From Branchiostoma belcheri (taxonomy: Eukaryota; Chordata; Leptocardii; Amphioxiformes; Branchiostomatidae): a DNA stretch of 64,000 nucleotides. Below the pieces are notes generated by a model that was given only the letters and a program-made list of their open reading frames with translations, was not told the origin of the DNA and did not search any database. Location: the NCBI RefSeq assembly GCF_001625305.1, contig NW_017803713.1, positions 2,253,850 to 2,317,849 of the forward strand, in the 5' to 3' direction. The translations under genes were made by a program, and so were the position numbers. Positions 45,380 through 57,886 of the stretch are shown here, one piece after another; position 1 is the stretch's first letter, and each line of letters begins with the position of its first letter.

Positions 45380-46586
45380 CTGGTAGAACAGCATGGCTGG
45401 ACATCATGGGGTCAAGTCAGGTCAATTATTATACCACAAGGCAGAACACGACCAGGTGTCTCCTCAACACTGCATGGACCTGAAACTTAAAAAGTGAAAG
45501 ATGAGAAATTTCAAATATTCACTATTTCTGCACTTCTGACAAAGAACCTCTTTGTAACGCAGCATCTTTGCCGTTGCTGTGTACGTACCTGATGTAATAA
45601 TTTATCAAGATGATATGCCCATGTGTCCCTCTTTTTACTGTAGGCAGCTTATTTCAATAACTGAATACAAGTACATGTAACGTTATATGGATAGTTAAGA
45701 ACACAAATTTGTTATTCAATGTCTTGTAAAACTCCTATAAACAATATTTTAAGCATTTTATGTATTTTATTTATTTCAACTGGGTGTTAAAGGAAAGTGA
45801 ACAACACATTCAATAAATCAAATAATCGTAATGAATTTGTACATAGATGTTGGTTGTTGGAAGTAGAGCGATCACTTTGCGAACGATTCTGGTGCAGTCA
45901 ACGTCATGTTGCAATAAACAACAAGCCATTAGGGCATTATACGGGGCGGAAACACGCAACACCGCGTTTTATGGCTGAGAAACAGTAAAATCTTTGATTG
46001 CATGTCGTCCATCAAACGCGGTAATCTGCCGACAGCGCTGCTGATTGGGTGGGGATATGTAGGAATGAGTTATAGTATCGATTTTGCCCGCTGGAAACGC
46101 GCCAGCGTTGGTGCATGAAGGCCGGACGCAGCGACTTGAAACGCTCGTTCGCACATCTCGGGAATTTCGCTGAAGGTCAAGGCGTCTTTACACTCCACAG
46201 AAATGTGATCACTAATGAAATCAAGTAAAGTTTTACACACAAAATGCCTTCGTACCTTCTGAGTGCTATTGAAGCTGAGGAGATGGTAGAAACCCACCCT
46301 TCGTCGCGGACAGGTGGTTGTAGCGCCCGGAAACAGCTCAGACCTCCATCTTTCTCCGTCGCTAAATGGAACATTCTAGTTAAGGGGTGTTACAAAGAAG
46401 AAAAAATATGAAACTATACAGAGCATTCTTTCACTGACAATACATAATAATCATCACAGCAAAATTTTAAAATTGTATTTAATTTGACATTTTTTGTGTG
46501 CATGCCATTTGCCTCTCCTTTTTGAGAAAAAAACCTACATACATGTGGACTAGTCTACAGAGAGGTCAGGGGTTAGAAGCGCCATC
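45380..46586. other. Divergent upstream region of BEGAIN/TJAP1-like and VPS53 genes
   Basis: No conserved coding sequence seen. A 5' untranslated exon of the minus-strand gene probably lies here, since 45329-45379 starts with a splice acceptor. The right end is the VPS53 5' flank. Confidence 0.35.
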
Positions 46587-49267
46587 ATGGCGTCGCTGGA
46601 GGACGATGATGTGGCTGATGACCAACTCGCGACGCTCCTGGTCTTCCCACCGGAGGTACAACAAGCCATAGACCAGGTCTTACCGAGCAACGACCCTCTG
46701 GATCGTCCTGACTTCAACCCAGTGGAGTACATCAACACGCTGTTCCCCACGGAGCAATCTCTCGCCAACATCGACGAGGTGGGGCCGGATCTCGTTCTAT
46801 CACAGATCCCGTCATAAAAATTCAAATTCCACGATCGGTGATGTCAACATTTCAATCATGATGGTTTGGGGATGAACCTTGCGTCAGCTGGGTCCATATC
46901 AATGATACCTAAAGTCATTACACAAAGTCTTTACTCATACACGTATTATTAATCAATGAGTTTCTTATACAGTGAGGGGAGGGGCGTTGTTCCTTGCTCC
47001 TTCCAGCAGCTGATGATCATCCTGTCCTCAGTGTCCTGTCATGATCATCCCCTGTCTAACGTCGTCCTGTTCCTGCAGTTACGAGATATCGGCTGTTCAT
47101 GTTCACCTTCCTATGAATAAGTCTGTGATGTGCAACCTATAAACTGATGACCATGCAAAACATCCCCATTACTGTGACCAATTCCAACTAAATTCAACTT
47201 GCTCAGCTGAGCTGATGCACTCCATCCCCAAAGTTGAAATGAAATTCTTAGTTGAATTGAACAGAACCTGTTTGGCAGAATCAGTAGTGTTTGAAAGCTG
47301 TTGTTCATGAAAAGGGGAGATAAACTGACTGGTACTGTTGGCAGTAAACCTCAGTGACCAATCCATGTTCAAATTCTGCAGGTTGTGAACAGAATCCGTC
47401 TGAAGATCCGTCGTCTGGACGATGACATCCGAGGGGTCGTGCGAGGTCAGACCAACGTAAGTCAGGATGGGCAGGCGGCCCTGGAGGAGGCACAGAAGGC
47501 CATACAGCAGCTGTTTGAGAGGATCAAGGACATCAAGGACAAGGTTAGTATTGTACTGTAATACTGTAAATTCTATTCAAAGTTTGGGGGAATATTATTT
47601 TGCAGTAGTGGGTACAGAGGAGTTTCAAGTTAGTGATGGGCAAAGAGTCAATGTATTACAAATGTATTACTGACAGAAAATCTGTATTGTTTGTGGTTTG
47701 ATGATTTGCGATGGAAAAGGTACCACCGAGATTATGAACTTAAAACCACCACAAATATTTAGAGAGCATAACGGTACAATAGTATAGTGATTAACAATCC
47801 AGCATCTGGGTCACAGCTCAAGGTACTATATAAAGTCTACCACATTAATTCAGTAATTTTCCTGCTGCGCCCCTCCAGGCTGAGAAGTCAGAGGAGATGG
47901 TGAAGGAGATCACCCGTGATATCAAGCAGCTGGACCACGCCAAGCGCCATCTTACCTCCTCCATCACCACCCTGAACCACCTGCACATGCTGGTAGGGGG
48001 CGTTGATTCGCTGCACTCCCTCATTCGCCGCCGGCAGTACGGAGAGGTCGCAAACCTGCTGCAGGGAGTGGTCAACGTCATGGAACACTTCCACAAGTAC
48101 ATGAGCATCCCGCAGATTGGCCAGCTAGCAGATCAGGTAGGCTGGGGCAGGCGATTTTCCCCAGTAGCCAGCTTGTTTTGACAAGGCTGATAGGACAGTG
48201 ACATGCCATCTCATAGATTGAGTAGCCTGCAGACTTGTACACAATAAAGACAAAGATACAATGATAAGTCTAGACATGCTTTTATGGTGCTGTTCGTAAA
48301 AGGAGTAAAGATAAATTTCTCTTCCATTTCTAGGTGAAACAGATCCAGACAGAACTTGGTCAACAGATCTTGGCAGATTTTGAGGAGGCATTCTCAGCCC
48401 AAGGTGGGAAAGGTCTGGGACCCAGCAACACAGCGCAGCTGGCCGAGGCATGTCTGGTGGTGAATGTCCTTGACCCCAAGGTCAAGCGTGACCTGATGAA
48501 GTGGTTTGTGAAGTTACAGCTGCAGGAGTATGCAGCGCTGTTCCACGAGGGGCAAGATGTCGCCTGGCTGGACAAGATTGACCGGCGCTATGCCTGGCTG
48601 AAACGAGCACTGGTGGAGTTTGAGGAGAAGTTTGGGAACATGTTCCCTGCTGAGTGGGCGGTGAGTGAGAGGATCGCTGTGGAGTTCTGCCACATCACCA
48701 GGAAGGAGATGTCTCGCATCATGACCAACAGGAAGGCGGAGATCGAGGTCAAGCTGCTCCTATTCGCCATCCAGAGAACCACCAACTTTGAGCAGCTGCT
48801 GGTCAAGAGATTCACTGGCATTACATTTGAGGAAGAAGGGCAGGCCCAGAATTCAACCAACCCGTTTGTGGAACTGCAGCAACGGGAGTCAACAAACCCA
48901 TTTGAAGTGGAAGACGACAATGCGCAAACTACACCAGCCAAGCCAAAGCAGTCTCCATTCATTGGTATCATCTCCCAGTGTTTTGAGCCACACCTGCATG
49001 TTTACATCCTGTCTCAGGACAAAAAACTTAGCTGAGTTGATTGAGCGGTTTGTTCAGGACTTCAAGGAACACGGTGTCCCACATGTGGAGGGTGAGGATG
49101 GAGGTGCAGTGCTGCCCAGCTGTGCAGACCTGTTTGTGTTCTACAAGAAGTGCATGGTGCAATGCTCGCAGCTCAGTGCGGGGGCGCCCATGGTGGACCT
49201 CGCAGGGGTGTTCCGCAAGTACCTGAGAGACTACGCCAGCAGGTTGCTGATTGGCAATTTGCCAAAG
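46587..49267 (+). CDS. VPS53: VPS53, GARP/EARP tethering complex subunit (N-terminal part)
   Basis: VPS53 is a core subunit of GARP, which tethers endosome-derived vesicles at the trans-Golgi network, and of EARP. Exons 46587-46778, 47382-47543, 47879-48136 and 48334-49267 give about 515 codons. Conserved runs include [109 protein letters not shown] and [21 protein letters not shown] run of six A at 49021-49026 shifts the frame; five would continue [13 protein letters not shown]. The last exon is a single 934 bp. Exons for the C-terminal ~300 residues were not found downstream. Confidence 0.94.
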
Positions 49268-50183
49268 GTAAGGCCTGTAATGGCAGCTCAGGCAGCTTGG
49301 GTACCAGACTTATTCAGCTGTATTCAGCTGTTTTATGAGTTGAAAACTTATGTTGAAGGCTGATGTTGAGGCTAGAACTTAGTAGAACCACAATGTTTGT
49401 TAATCCTCTGCTTGTGTACTGTTTCTCCAGGTTAAATACTATTGCAATTTTTCACAGACTGTTCAAGCTTGTATCGAGAAGTAAGAGTGCAAACAATATA
49501 ATAGTCTGTTAGCACTGTATAGAATCAAAATATAGCAGGCCTTATGCTTAAAAAGATTGCTGATTTCCATCTGGTATCAACCTGAATAGAAGGTGAGTAA
49601 TGAAGTTTGAAGCTTTTGTGTTCTACAGAAATAACCCAGTAAGCATGCCTGGATCTCAGAATTCCAACGTAGCAACAAATTTTGGACTAAGTTTACTGCA
49701 CCATCTTTATCTTATTGTGTTTTACCACAGTATCTGTATAATTGTGTTTGGCTGAGAAAGTTTTACATGTAGTTGGCTTTACCTTGCTTTACCTTACTTT
49801 TTTTGTAGATATGATATTGTGAATGTCTCGAATGTATGCATGCATGTGATCATGAGATGCCCCATTATAGTCAATACAGTGTGATTTTAATTACTTCTCA
49901 AGTACATGATTATGGTTTAACTTTGACTCAACATGCAAAAACTGTCTTGCCGAATAGAATGTTTTATCAAAGCTTCTCTTCTACTGGTCAAAAGTTTTTC
50001 GTGGAACATCAGTTTCCTTGCCTTTTAATCAAAAGTTTAAACCATAATCATGTTATTTACCCATAACCGACACAGTAGAGGTTTTTTGTTAGTGCTTCTG
50101 ATTTAATTTCCCTGTACGTTTTGCCATTTTTCTGTTGTCTGCATGTTGCATGGCAACGACGGCCATTTCTTTTTGTGTTGAAG

Positions 50184-50249
50184 GTGAGCAAAGGACCCGC
50201 GGCTCACGAGTCCATGCCAAAGGACATGCAATTCTACAGGATGCTGTCT
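50184..50249 (+). CDS. Possible further VPS53 exon or alternative end
   Basis: After a GAAG acceptor the frame that would follow the 49267 donor encodes VSKGPAAHESMPKDMQFYRM then LSQ. It is GC-richer than its surroundings, and a weak donor GTGTTA follows. It also stays open to a stop at 50401-50403. I see no match to the known VPS53 C-terminus, so this is tentative. Confidence 0.25.
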
Positions 50250-50854
50250 CAAAGTGTTAGTCACACTGGTAGAACTGTAGTCAGAATAATGAGTCTAGCG
50301 ATTATGATTGTTGTTCAGCAATCAGCATCATGGTGTTCAGGGGTATGGGCAGGTGGCATGAAGTACTGTACACTGCTGGAAATATGCCCTAGATATCAGC
50401 CATAGGAAACCTATGCTTTTCCTTGGCTAAAGTTTGTCAGCTTATAGGTTGCATGCTGGGGTAGTTTTGGCTTTGTAATTTGACATTAATATTTATCACT
50501 CAGGTGACGTACATGATTGTCAGTACTGTACATGGATTAATAATGATATAGTAGAGGCTCCAGAAAGCATCTTTTTAATTCCTATAAATCTGAGCTGTGT
50601 GTACTTGAAAGGATTTCTGATGTTACAATATGAAGTCACCTGGTACATAAAGGTTTAGCTTAGAATGTTGCTATTACATAGAAGAATATGAATGTCTACA
50701 AGGTACTGTAACATTACATGATGGCCGTGGCAAGGTTACATTGTACATTGAAAGTACATGTATATGGTGCACAGTTTTGGTGACTACTTTGGCTTTGCAT
50801 GTGATCATAATTCGTTGTGTGTTGCGTATTGTCTGACGTGTGACATGTTGTGTG

Positions 50855-51124
50855 NNNNNNNNNNNNNNNNNNNNNNNNNNNNNNNNNNNNNNNNNNNNNN
50901 NNNNNNNNNNNNNNNNNNNNNNNNNNNNNNNNNNNNNNNNNNNNNNNNNNNNNNNNNNNNNNNNNNNNNNNNNNNNNNNNNNNNNNNNNNNNNNNNNNNN
51001 NNNNNNNNNNNNNNNNNNNNNNNNNNNNNNNNNNNNNNNNNNNNNNNNNNNNNNNNNNNNNNNNNNNNNNNNNNNNNNNNNNNNNNNNNNNNNNNNNNNN
51101 NNNNNNNNNNNNNNNNNNNNNNNN
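50855..51124. other. Assembly gap (270 N)
   Basis: Run of 270 N. Too short to contain the missing VPS53 exons if its length is real, but it marks a scaffold join. Confidence 0.99.
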
Positions 51125-52369
51125 GACTGTAGTAGTATATTGTCACAGTAATGTGTAATGCAATCACACTGGTCACTTTAAGTTTGGAAAGTCATTTTCC
51201 ATGTTTAAAGGGTACAGTGCCCCACTCAAATTGTCAGCAGATCTAACAATGTTTCATATGTCACTTGAAAGAAGGATGCTGTCCTTTATTTTATGGTACA
51301 TATATCTTAATCTGTGTAGGAATATAAGCAGTCTATATCAGAGATACAAATAACCTTCACAATTTTCTACTGTGTTGTCAAATCTAAAGTGACCAGGATG
51401 AGATGTATTTTTGGTTGTGCTGACATCATTACACAGTTTGATTGACTTGATTATATCAAATCTATTATATTGATTTATTGATAATAATTATTGAGATGCT
51501 TGCCTTATGGTTTCAAAAGAGAAAATATTGAGTTGGCTTATTGTTTTTCTTCTCTAACCATAACCTTAGCTCAACTGTAGACTGCTATACATGTAGCTGT
51601 TAGAGTATGCCATAAGTAGTTCTGTGTTCTTGTATATATCCTATGTAGCAGGACCAATCTGGTAGGTATGTAGAAGTCACGAGTGATTGCAGGAAGATTT
51701 TGCTAGATAACTCTAGATGTATGTCTGTGTAAAATGTTGAATGTGATCATGATGTGAAATATCAGTATTCTATAATGAAACAAGATGTGTAATAAATTGA
51801 CCAATTTTGTTACTCCAGTAACAAGAACATTTGATCAAAATTTTAGACACATGTATGTACATGTAAATTGGAGTCAAATGCCATAACGTGTACATGTTTG
51901 GTTACATTTAGATTTGTGTGTCTCAAGAAAGTATATTACTGCAATGTTTTCTTTCTGCAGCGAGTCATGGTAAATTTTTTGCTAGCTGATGTGCAGTACT
52001 ATCTGTAAGAGATAGGGGGCACTTTGTATTAGCTGTTACCAGCCACTGTTCACAGCTGGGAGATGGACCTGCAGTCCACATTTCTGATTAAGATCAACAA
52101 CAACTATCTATGGGGGGAAACTACCTTTTTTGTTCATCTCTTGGTAAAATTAGAATCCTCTCCCAGTCCAACATATTACATAAAGTATGCAGATAACCAT
52201 AACACATGAAATTCATATCATCAGCATACAAAGGAAAAGGGTCTGCATAACATCTTCAATGGTGTTTGTTGTTTTATCACATTATTGAATGTAATAAAAA
52301 GTCTTAATGATATAACAACAGCATTAAATGTAGTTATGAATGATATTACCTATATTGAAAGACACCTAA

Positions 52370-52767
52370 GGCCATGTTGATTTGATTATATGGATGACAT
52401 CCGCGCGCGCACGAATTTTCGGCCATTTCAAAAAAAAAAAAGTTTTCAACCATACTGTAAATCGTACAAAACAGTTGCAAAATGAGCAAAAATATACCAT
52501 AAGTTACAAAAAAAATTAACAAAAACTATACCAATGTTGTAGAATGCCAAAATCAAACGAAAAAAGACGAAATTGTAAAGAAATGAACTTGAAGACTAGA
52601 TTATTCACCAAACCATATTCTGTGCCATTTGCTCAACCCTCATGACCACGTAGATTTCATAATGAAAAGAACTTTTTTTTTTTGCAAACCTTTTTTTTTA
52701 TTCGCATGTGCGCATCAGTTTTGGGGCTCCCGGAGGATGTCATCCATATAATCAAATCAACATGGCC
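52370..52767. mobile_element. Harbinger-like MITE with 33-bp perfect inverted repeats
   Basis: A 398-bp element whose first 33 and last 33 bases (52370-52402, 52735-52767) are perfect inverted repeats beginning GGCCATGTTGATTTGATTAT. It is flanked by TAA on both sides (52367-52369, 52768-52770), a 3-bp target duplication of the TWA type used by PIF/Harbinger elements. The inside is AT-rich with poly-A and poly-T blocks and no coding capacity. Confidence 0.88.
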
Positions 52768-55475
52768 TAAGGAAGATTGGGTCAAAGAGGAAAATGCTGC
52801 AGCCATTTAGCTTAGGTACATGTAACATTACCTTCTGCTGTGCCTCTCGTCTCTCCTCTATGATAATAGACCTTCATTTAAAAAAAAATAATAATAATAA
52901 TAGACCTTCATCTTAATTCTCAGACTTGCTGCTCAGACTTACTGTCAGACTTGTGAAAGAACAATCTGGTAAAATACACATAGCAAGAACAGCCCCCATA
53001 TATTTGGAAAGACAAATTTGGAAAATCTAATTAAGCTGAAGACTTGTTTTACATTTCATACTTTCCTGTCATGGTATACAGTCAGACGACTCAAACCTGT
53101 ATGTGTAGTTACCTCTCTGCCTGACCAACGTGACCATTCTTGATGGTCTGTTAGATAATTTTTTCCCATTGACACATGCATTAATAAAGAATGAGGTTTA
53201 TAGTAACAACCAGTAACCAGTTTTTATCGGTCCCCCTACTGTTCTTCTTGGGCAGTTTTGACTATTTCTTCTATATCTTGTGTAAGCATAGAGTTAGGTG
53301 ACTTCAAATTAAGATTGTCTACATTTGAGTCTTTCCAAATTCTAAACTGACCAATAAAACTTCACCTGGTGTCAGTATTCATTAGTCTGGACTTGTTACT
53401 TAATACTAATTGCTACTTCTGTATTCTTCATACATGCTGCAGTATCAAGGGGTACATGTATAAGGTCCTAGTGTTCACAGAGCTATCTATGATATGAACA
53501 TCTTAGTGTGAAATGATCTGTATCTTTCTCATAAAGCTCAGCATACTTTTCAAGTGATGTCAGATTGGATGGATCTTTTCAAATGGTTGCCTTACTCTTT
53601 TCAGTTGAATTCAATTTAACCTTGCTGCTGTATTAGCCACTTTGAGGCATATTGTGATCTGACATTAGAGAGGATGGATTGGGTTAAGACATTGAAGTGG
53701 CTACATATTGATGCATCACACACAGTTTTCATAGATTTATTGCCATTGTCAGGTTGCAGAGGCCTGAATTGTGTCATAAGTTTTGGTGTAAAAAGCCACA
53801 GAAGCAGATTGAGAATATGCAGTATAATTAACTGCAAATCATACTGATGACTCTCCATCCATCTTTGCCCAGGAGCATAAAAGTTGGAACAAGACTATAA
53901 CGCCTTAATTAAAGTCAAGACAAATTGAGTCAATTCCTCATGAAACAGAGTGCCACCTGCACCCTTAACGTGACATGGTGTGACTGCATGATGAGGGTCT
54001 GCCCTACTGTACTGCTGACCTACAGAACTGTTCACCCTATAACTGCACTTATGGGAACATAACAGGTGAGCAGAGCCATTGGTCTCCTGTTGTCCATATT
54101 TGTAAGTAACAATTCACAGGACCTTGTCCCATTGGCTGACATTGCAATGTTTGACCATGAAGGGCTGCCTGTATTTTGTGAGGTGAAGCTTTGGTAATAC
54201 AGGAGATAGCATAAACAATATCAACCAATTGATACAATTGAAAATACATGTAAAAGGAAACTGCCATGGCATTCTAAATGTAAGGAGTCTTTTATTAACA
54301 TAACTGACTTCTCTTGATGTGTCATTAACAGCTGCCCAGATAGAACTGATGAAAAAGGAATACTAGTACATTGCAACCAAAAATACACATCCTGACGAAA
54401 TTATGAGTTAGTACATTTGTATATTCTTTTTATACCTGAATGTGTTGAAGATTTTGTGAATGAGAGCAGATCAGTGCACCTGACTTGTAATCCTATACAT
54501 CATTGTTTGTTTAGTGATGGAGCCATATATCCATCAGCTGACACAACAAACACCTGGCTGCACTGCCAAGTAACCAAGGTATGAAGCCAAACACTTTCTC
54601 AGAACTTTCACTCTGCAGAGCAACTAACACATGTTTATTGGGATTGTCTACAATAGTGATGAGATTGCTGAAGGCTGGGATGAAGTGTTGATGTATAGTC
54701 CCTCCATCAACACCACAGGTGCTCAAGCATAAGAAGAGGCTGTACATGGGGGTTTCCAGAGAACAATAGATTTGAAAGGAAATAGTCCCTCAAGTTCTTC
54801 AAATGACTCAAATGGGGTTTCTGTAGAAAATGGAGTACCTCAAACCAAGGACGTTCTTGTGTTGAACGTCCTTGCTCAAACTGCATCCCAAATGCCAATG
54901 TTTTACAACAATCTAATTCTTTAGAACATGATCTTTACTTAGTAACTGCATTATGCCCTTTTTTGGTTGACTTTTGAAATTTCAGAGGACATTCTACTTC
55001 TAGTCACAAGGGTTAGCCAAGGATGAAAGCTCCTTGATAGATGTCATTTTACACATTTTTGCATTTGTTAACTGGGAAATTTTTGCTAAAGATCAATGCT
55101 AATGGTGTCACATGACATCTCCTTCAATATAACGTTATAAACATAAGTTAATGTTAACATTAACATTAGTGAGCCATAGTTTTAACATGGAGGTAGAAAA
55201 AACTCTTCTCATCTCTAACTGTTACCTCCAAAGGCTCAACATGAACCTAACATGAAATGAAGATGTCACAATATTTCATAATGAGGGCTTAATTTGGGCA
55301 GCATTTGAGTCTCTTTTCTCAATAGACTAAACGAAAAAGTTGAACCATTACAGCAGTGGCTGATTCCAGGGCAACTTTGAGACATAGTTCTGATTAGTTA
55401 GTACTTGCTAAAGAAATAAATTGTTGTTCTACCGTAATCTACATACAGACCCTTCAAAGCTTCGGTTGATGCCCA

Positions 55476-55518
55476 TGACGTCACCTCACCCAAACGCCCA
55501 ATCAGAACGCGTCATTGG
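55476..55518 (+). promoter_or_regulatory. CRE plus two CCAAT boxes, candidate MARK promoter
   Basis: TGACGTCA (55476-55483), CCAAT (55498-55502) and the inverse ATTGG (55514-55518) fall within 43 bp, in a GC-rich patch 700 bp upstream of the MARK ATG. Spaced NF-Y sites with a CRE are a common core-promoter arrangement. The start site is unknown. Confidence 0.45.
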
Positions 55519-56223
55519 AAAGGAGTACAGAACGCAGCCAAACGCAACTGTGCAAATTTATATACATTGATAATGTCATATTTTCTAAGATATCGATAAA
55601 AAATTGCATTTCTTCGTTTTTTCAGCAATTAGCCTTCACTGGTTACTGTGATATTTTATTTGTTGACCAGGAGTCGCTACAGAGTCCTCCAAAGGGGAGT
55701 ACAGGGCACCGGTGCGGTTTGCACACGTCACGTTCGCCCTTGGCATGAACAAGAACAAGGAGGCCATCTTGGGCTGGGGTTGTCTCGATACCTCTCGTTA
55801 AATGTACAAATCCTCCGTTACTGAGGTTCCAGGTGAAAATCAAGGACAAACAGAGTGGAGAGGATCTATCTGTGTTGCTCATATGAGGACTTTCAATCCC
55901 GTGGACGTGCGGTGGATCTGAAAGATCTCGGTTGAATATACCGTGCAGTTTACCGCACAGGAGGCCAGGGAAGTCCGCCCGCCGTGGTGGCCCGTTGTGC
56001 TAGGCAAACGCTGTCAACCGGCCTCGTCTGATTATCGTGCCAATTGGTTCGGAAAGTTAGCCGCGGAATTCCTCCGAAGTGTACAAACTCATCTGCAGAA
56101 AGATATGCATCTTGGGTGGGGGATTCTGTAGTGATTGGCCAACTTTCCAGCGCCCCTCCACCCGTTGTTTTGCTATTTTTGTCAGAGTGAAACGAAGTCG
56201 ATAGAAATTGTGCTGAATCCAAG

Positions 56224-57886
56224 ATGTCTGGAGGAAGAGCACCACTGCCGACGGTAAACGAACAGGAAAATGTAAGTCCACCTTATTACTAACTTTTTCT
56301 ACCCATTCCATTGTGATTCTGTATTATGACGCTTTAAGGTTGTCGTCAGGACCTTGGTTGGCGAGTGGATTTTATGTGTGAGACAGAGTGGCAGGAAGCA
56401 GCCATGTTTATTTGCTGCCTACAGGGCGAGACTGACCCGCCGGAGAGCACCAGGCAGCTTCACAGAAGCCGGAACGAGGAGCATCCTCACATCGGCAAGT
56501 ACAGGCTGCTCAAGACCATAGGCAAGGCAACTTCGCCAAAGTCAAGCTAGCCAGACATGTCCCCACAGGGAAAGAGGTGAGTTTCATACCCGCGAGGTGT
56601 CTAACGGAAGTTCAGGGTCTCACAATGTGCCGGCTTTTACTGGGGTTGGTTTTGCCCTGGGGGCCCCCAGCCTATCCGGATAAAAAAATGACTATTAGGA
56701 TCCCCCTCCCCCACAAAAACTCGTAATAGCATAACCATATATAGTATTTAAGGGGTACAGAACAGAAGTGACTTCATTCTTGTCGTAATAATATATATTT
56801 GAAAGGTTTTGTGAGAAGTGGTGAAGTGGGAAATGATGTAGTGAAGTGATGTGTGAAGTACTTGGCAGTGGGTCACACAGGACTCACCACCCATTCAGGT
56901 TCAACTAAACCACAGTCTCACTCAGGACTGAACATTTGTAGCCATGGTCGTCAGTGACCAGGGGACGGAAACATGACCCAGAGGCACATATTTGGAGAGC
57001 AAAGTTGAGATGATGAGGCCATGAGCATGAGGGCAATCAGATGTAGCAGTAATGAGATTGACTGAATGTGGTTTGGGTGCTAATTATACTGTGGGTCATC
57101 CCCACACTCACATACTGACTCATGTTGGAGAAATGTGCAGGGGGTGAAAATTGTTACAAACTTTGTGTCATTGATGATGTAATACCAGGGTATCATTTCC
57201 AATAGATGAAGGTTTATGGCTCATGGCTCATTATGTGGGTACTAAATTCTGTAACTTGGATTTGTAACAAATTGAGAACATATTGGATGAAGGACTGTTG
57301 GATATGAATTTTGATATTCACTGAAAGATTGTAGTGGATTCATGTCATTGCTCTCAAGAACAAAATGTGGTCCCCCTCATGGCTATGGACATTGCCATAT
57401 CCATGCCACAGTTGTTTCCACAGTTTTGTATGTATGATGCAGAGAAAAGTGATTGAATAAAGGCTAATCTGGATTAATCTGCAAGACTGGGCACTACTGA
57501 CCTTTGGTACTGAACAGCAATGAACTGTGCTGCTCATATCGACCCAGTACTGCAGTTCTATGGCAAGTAATTCCTGGGGAAAAAAAAAACATGGCAGTGA
57601 TGACACAAATTGAGACAGAACTTATTTGGACTGATATGTAGATATGACAGTAGAGCTGTTCATAACTGTTTTTCATCAAGGCTCATTAACAGAAGGGCAT
57701 TTTTTATTAAAGACAAAAAAGGCCAGTTGATGTTTAACTCATAGGTTATGTTGAACTTCATATATGAGTGTACAAAGGTGGGAAGAGAGAGTTGTCCAGA
57801 CTGACCCCTGCCTTCTGTGTTTGTCTTTGCAGGTTGCAATCAAGATCATAGATAAGACACAGTTGAATCCTTCCAGCTTGCAAAAG
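56224..57886 (+). CDS. MARK/Par-1 Ser/Thr kinase, first three coding exons (partial)
   Basis: MARK kinases phosphorylate microtubule-associated proteins at KxGS motifs and set cell polarity. Exons 56224-56271 (MSGGRAPLPTVNEQEN), 56425-56576 and 57833-57886 (VAIKIIDKTQLNPSSLQK). The start resembles MARK TPLPTVNE. Exon 2 reads HIGKYRLLKTIGK, then needs one more G at 56526-56527 to give the glycine loop GNFAKVKLARHVPTGKE. Exon 3 is the conserved 54-bp exon holding the ATP-binding Lys of VAIK. The rest of the kinase, UBA and KA1 domains lie beyond the right edge. A single invertebrate MARK would be co-ortholog of MARK1-4. Confidence 0.93.

Larger units (their letters stand above)
49268..56223. 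other. VPS53 downstream region, gap, MITE and MARK upstream region
   Basis: About 7 kb without a convincing exon, apart from the tentative 50184 exon. It contains a 270-base gap, a 398-bp MITE and, from 55.4 kb, a GC-richer promoter-like stretch before the MARK gene. AT-rich sequence with fragmentary minus-strand open frames at 54.0-54.9 kb is unassigned. Confidence 0.4.

Noticed and set aside
50758..51176. Apparent open frames across the N run
   Set aside because: Made of unknown bases only.
54049..54898. Three minus-strand open fragments that might be a decayed transposase
   Set aside because: I could not match any block to a family, and the frames are short and interrupted.
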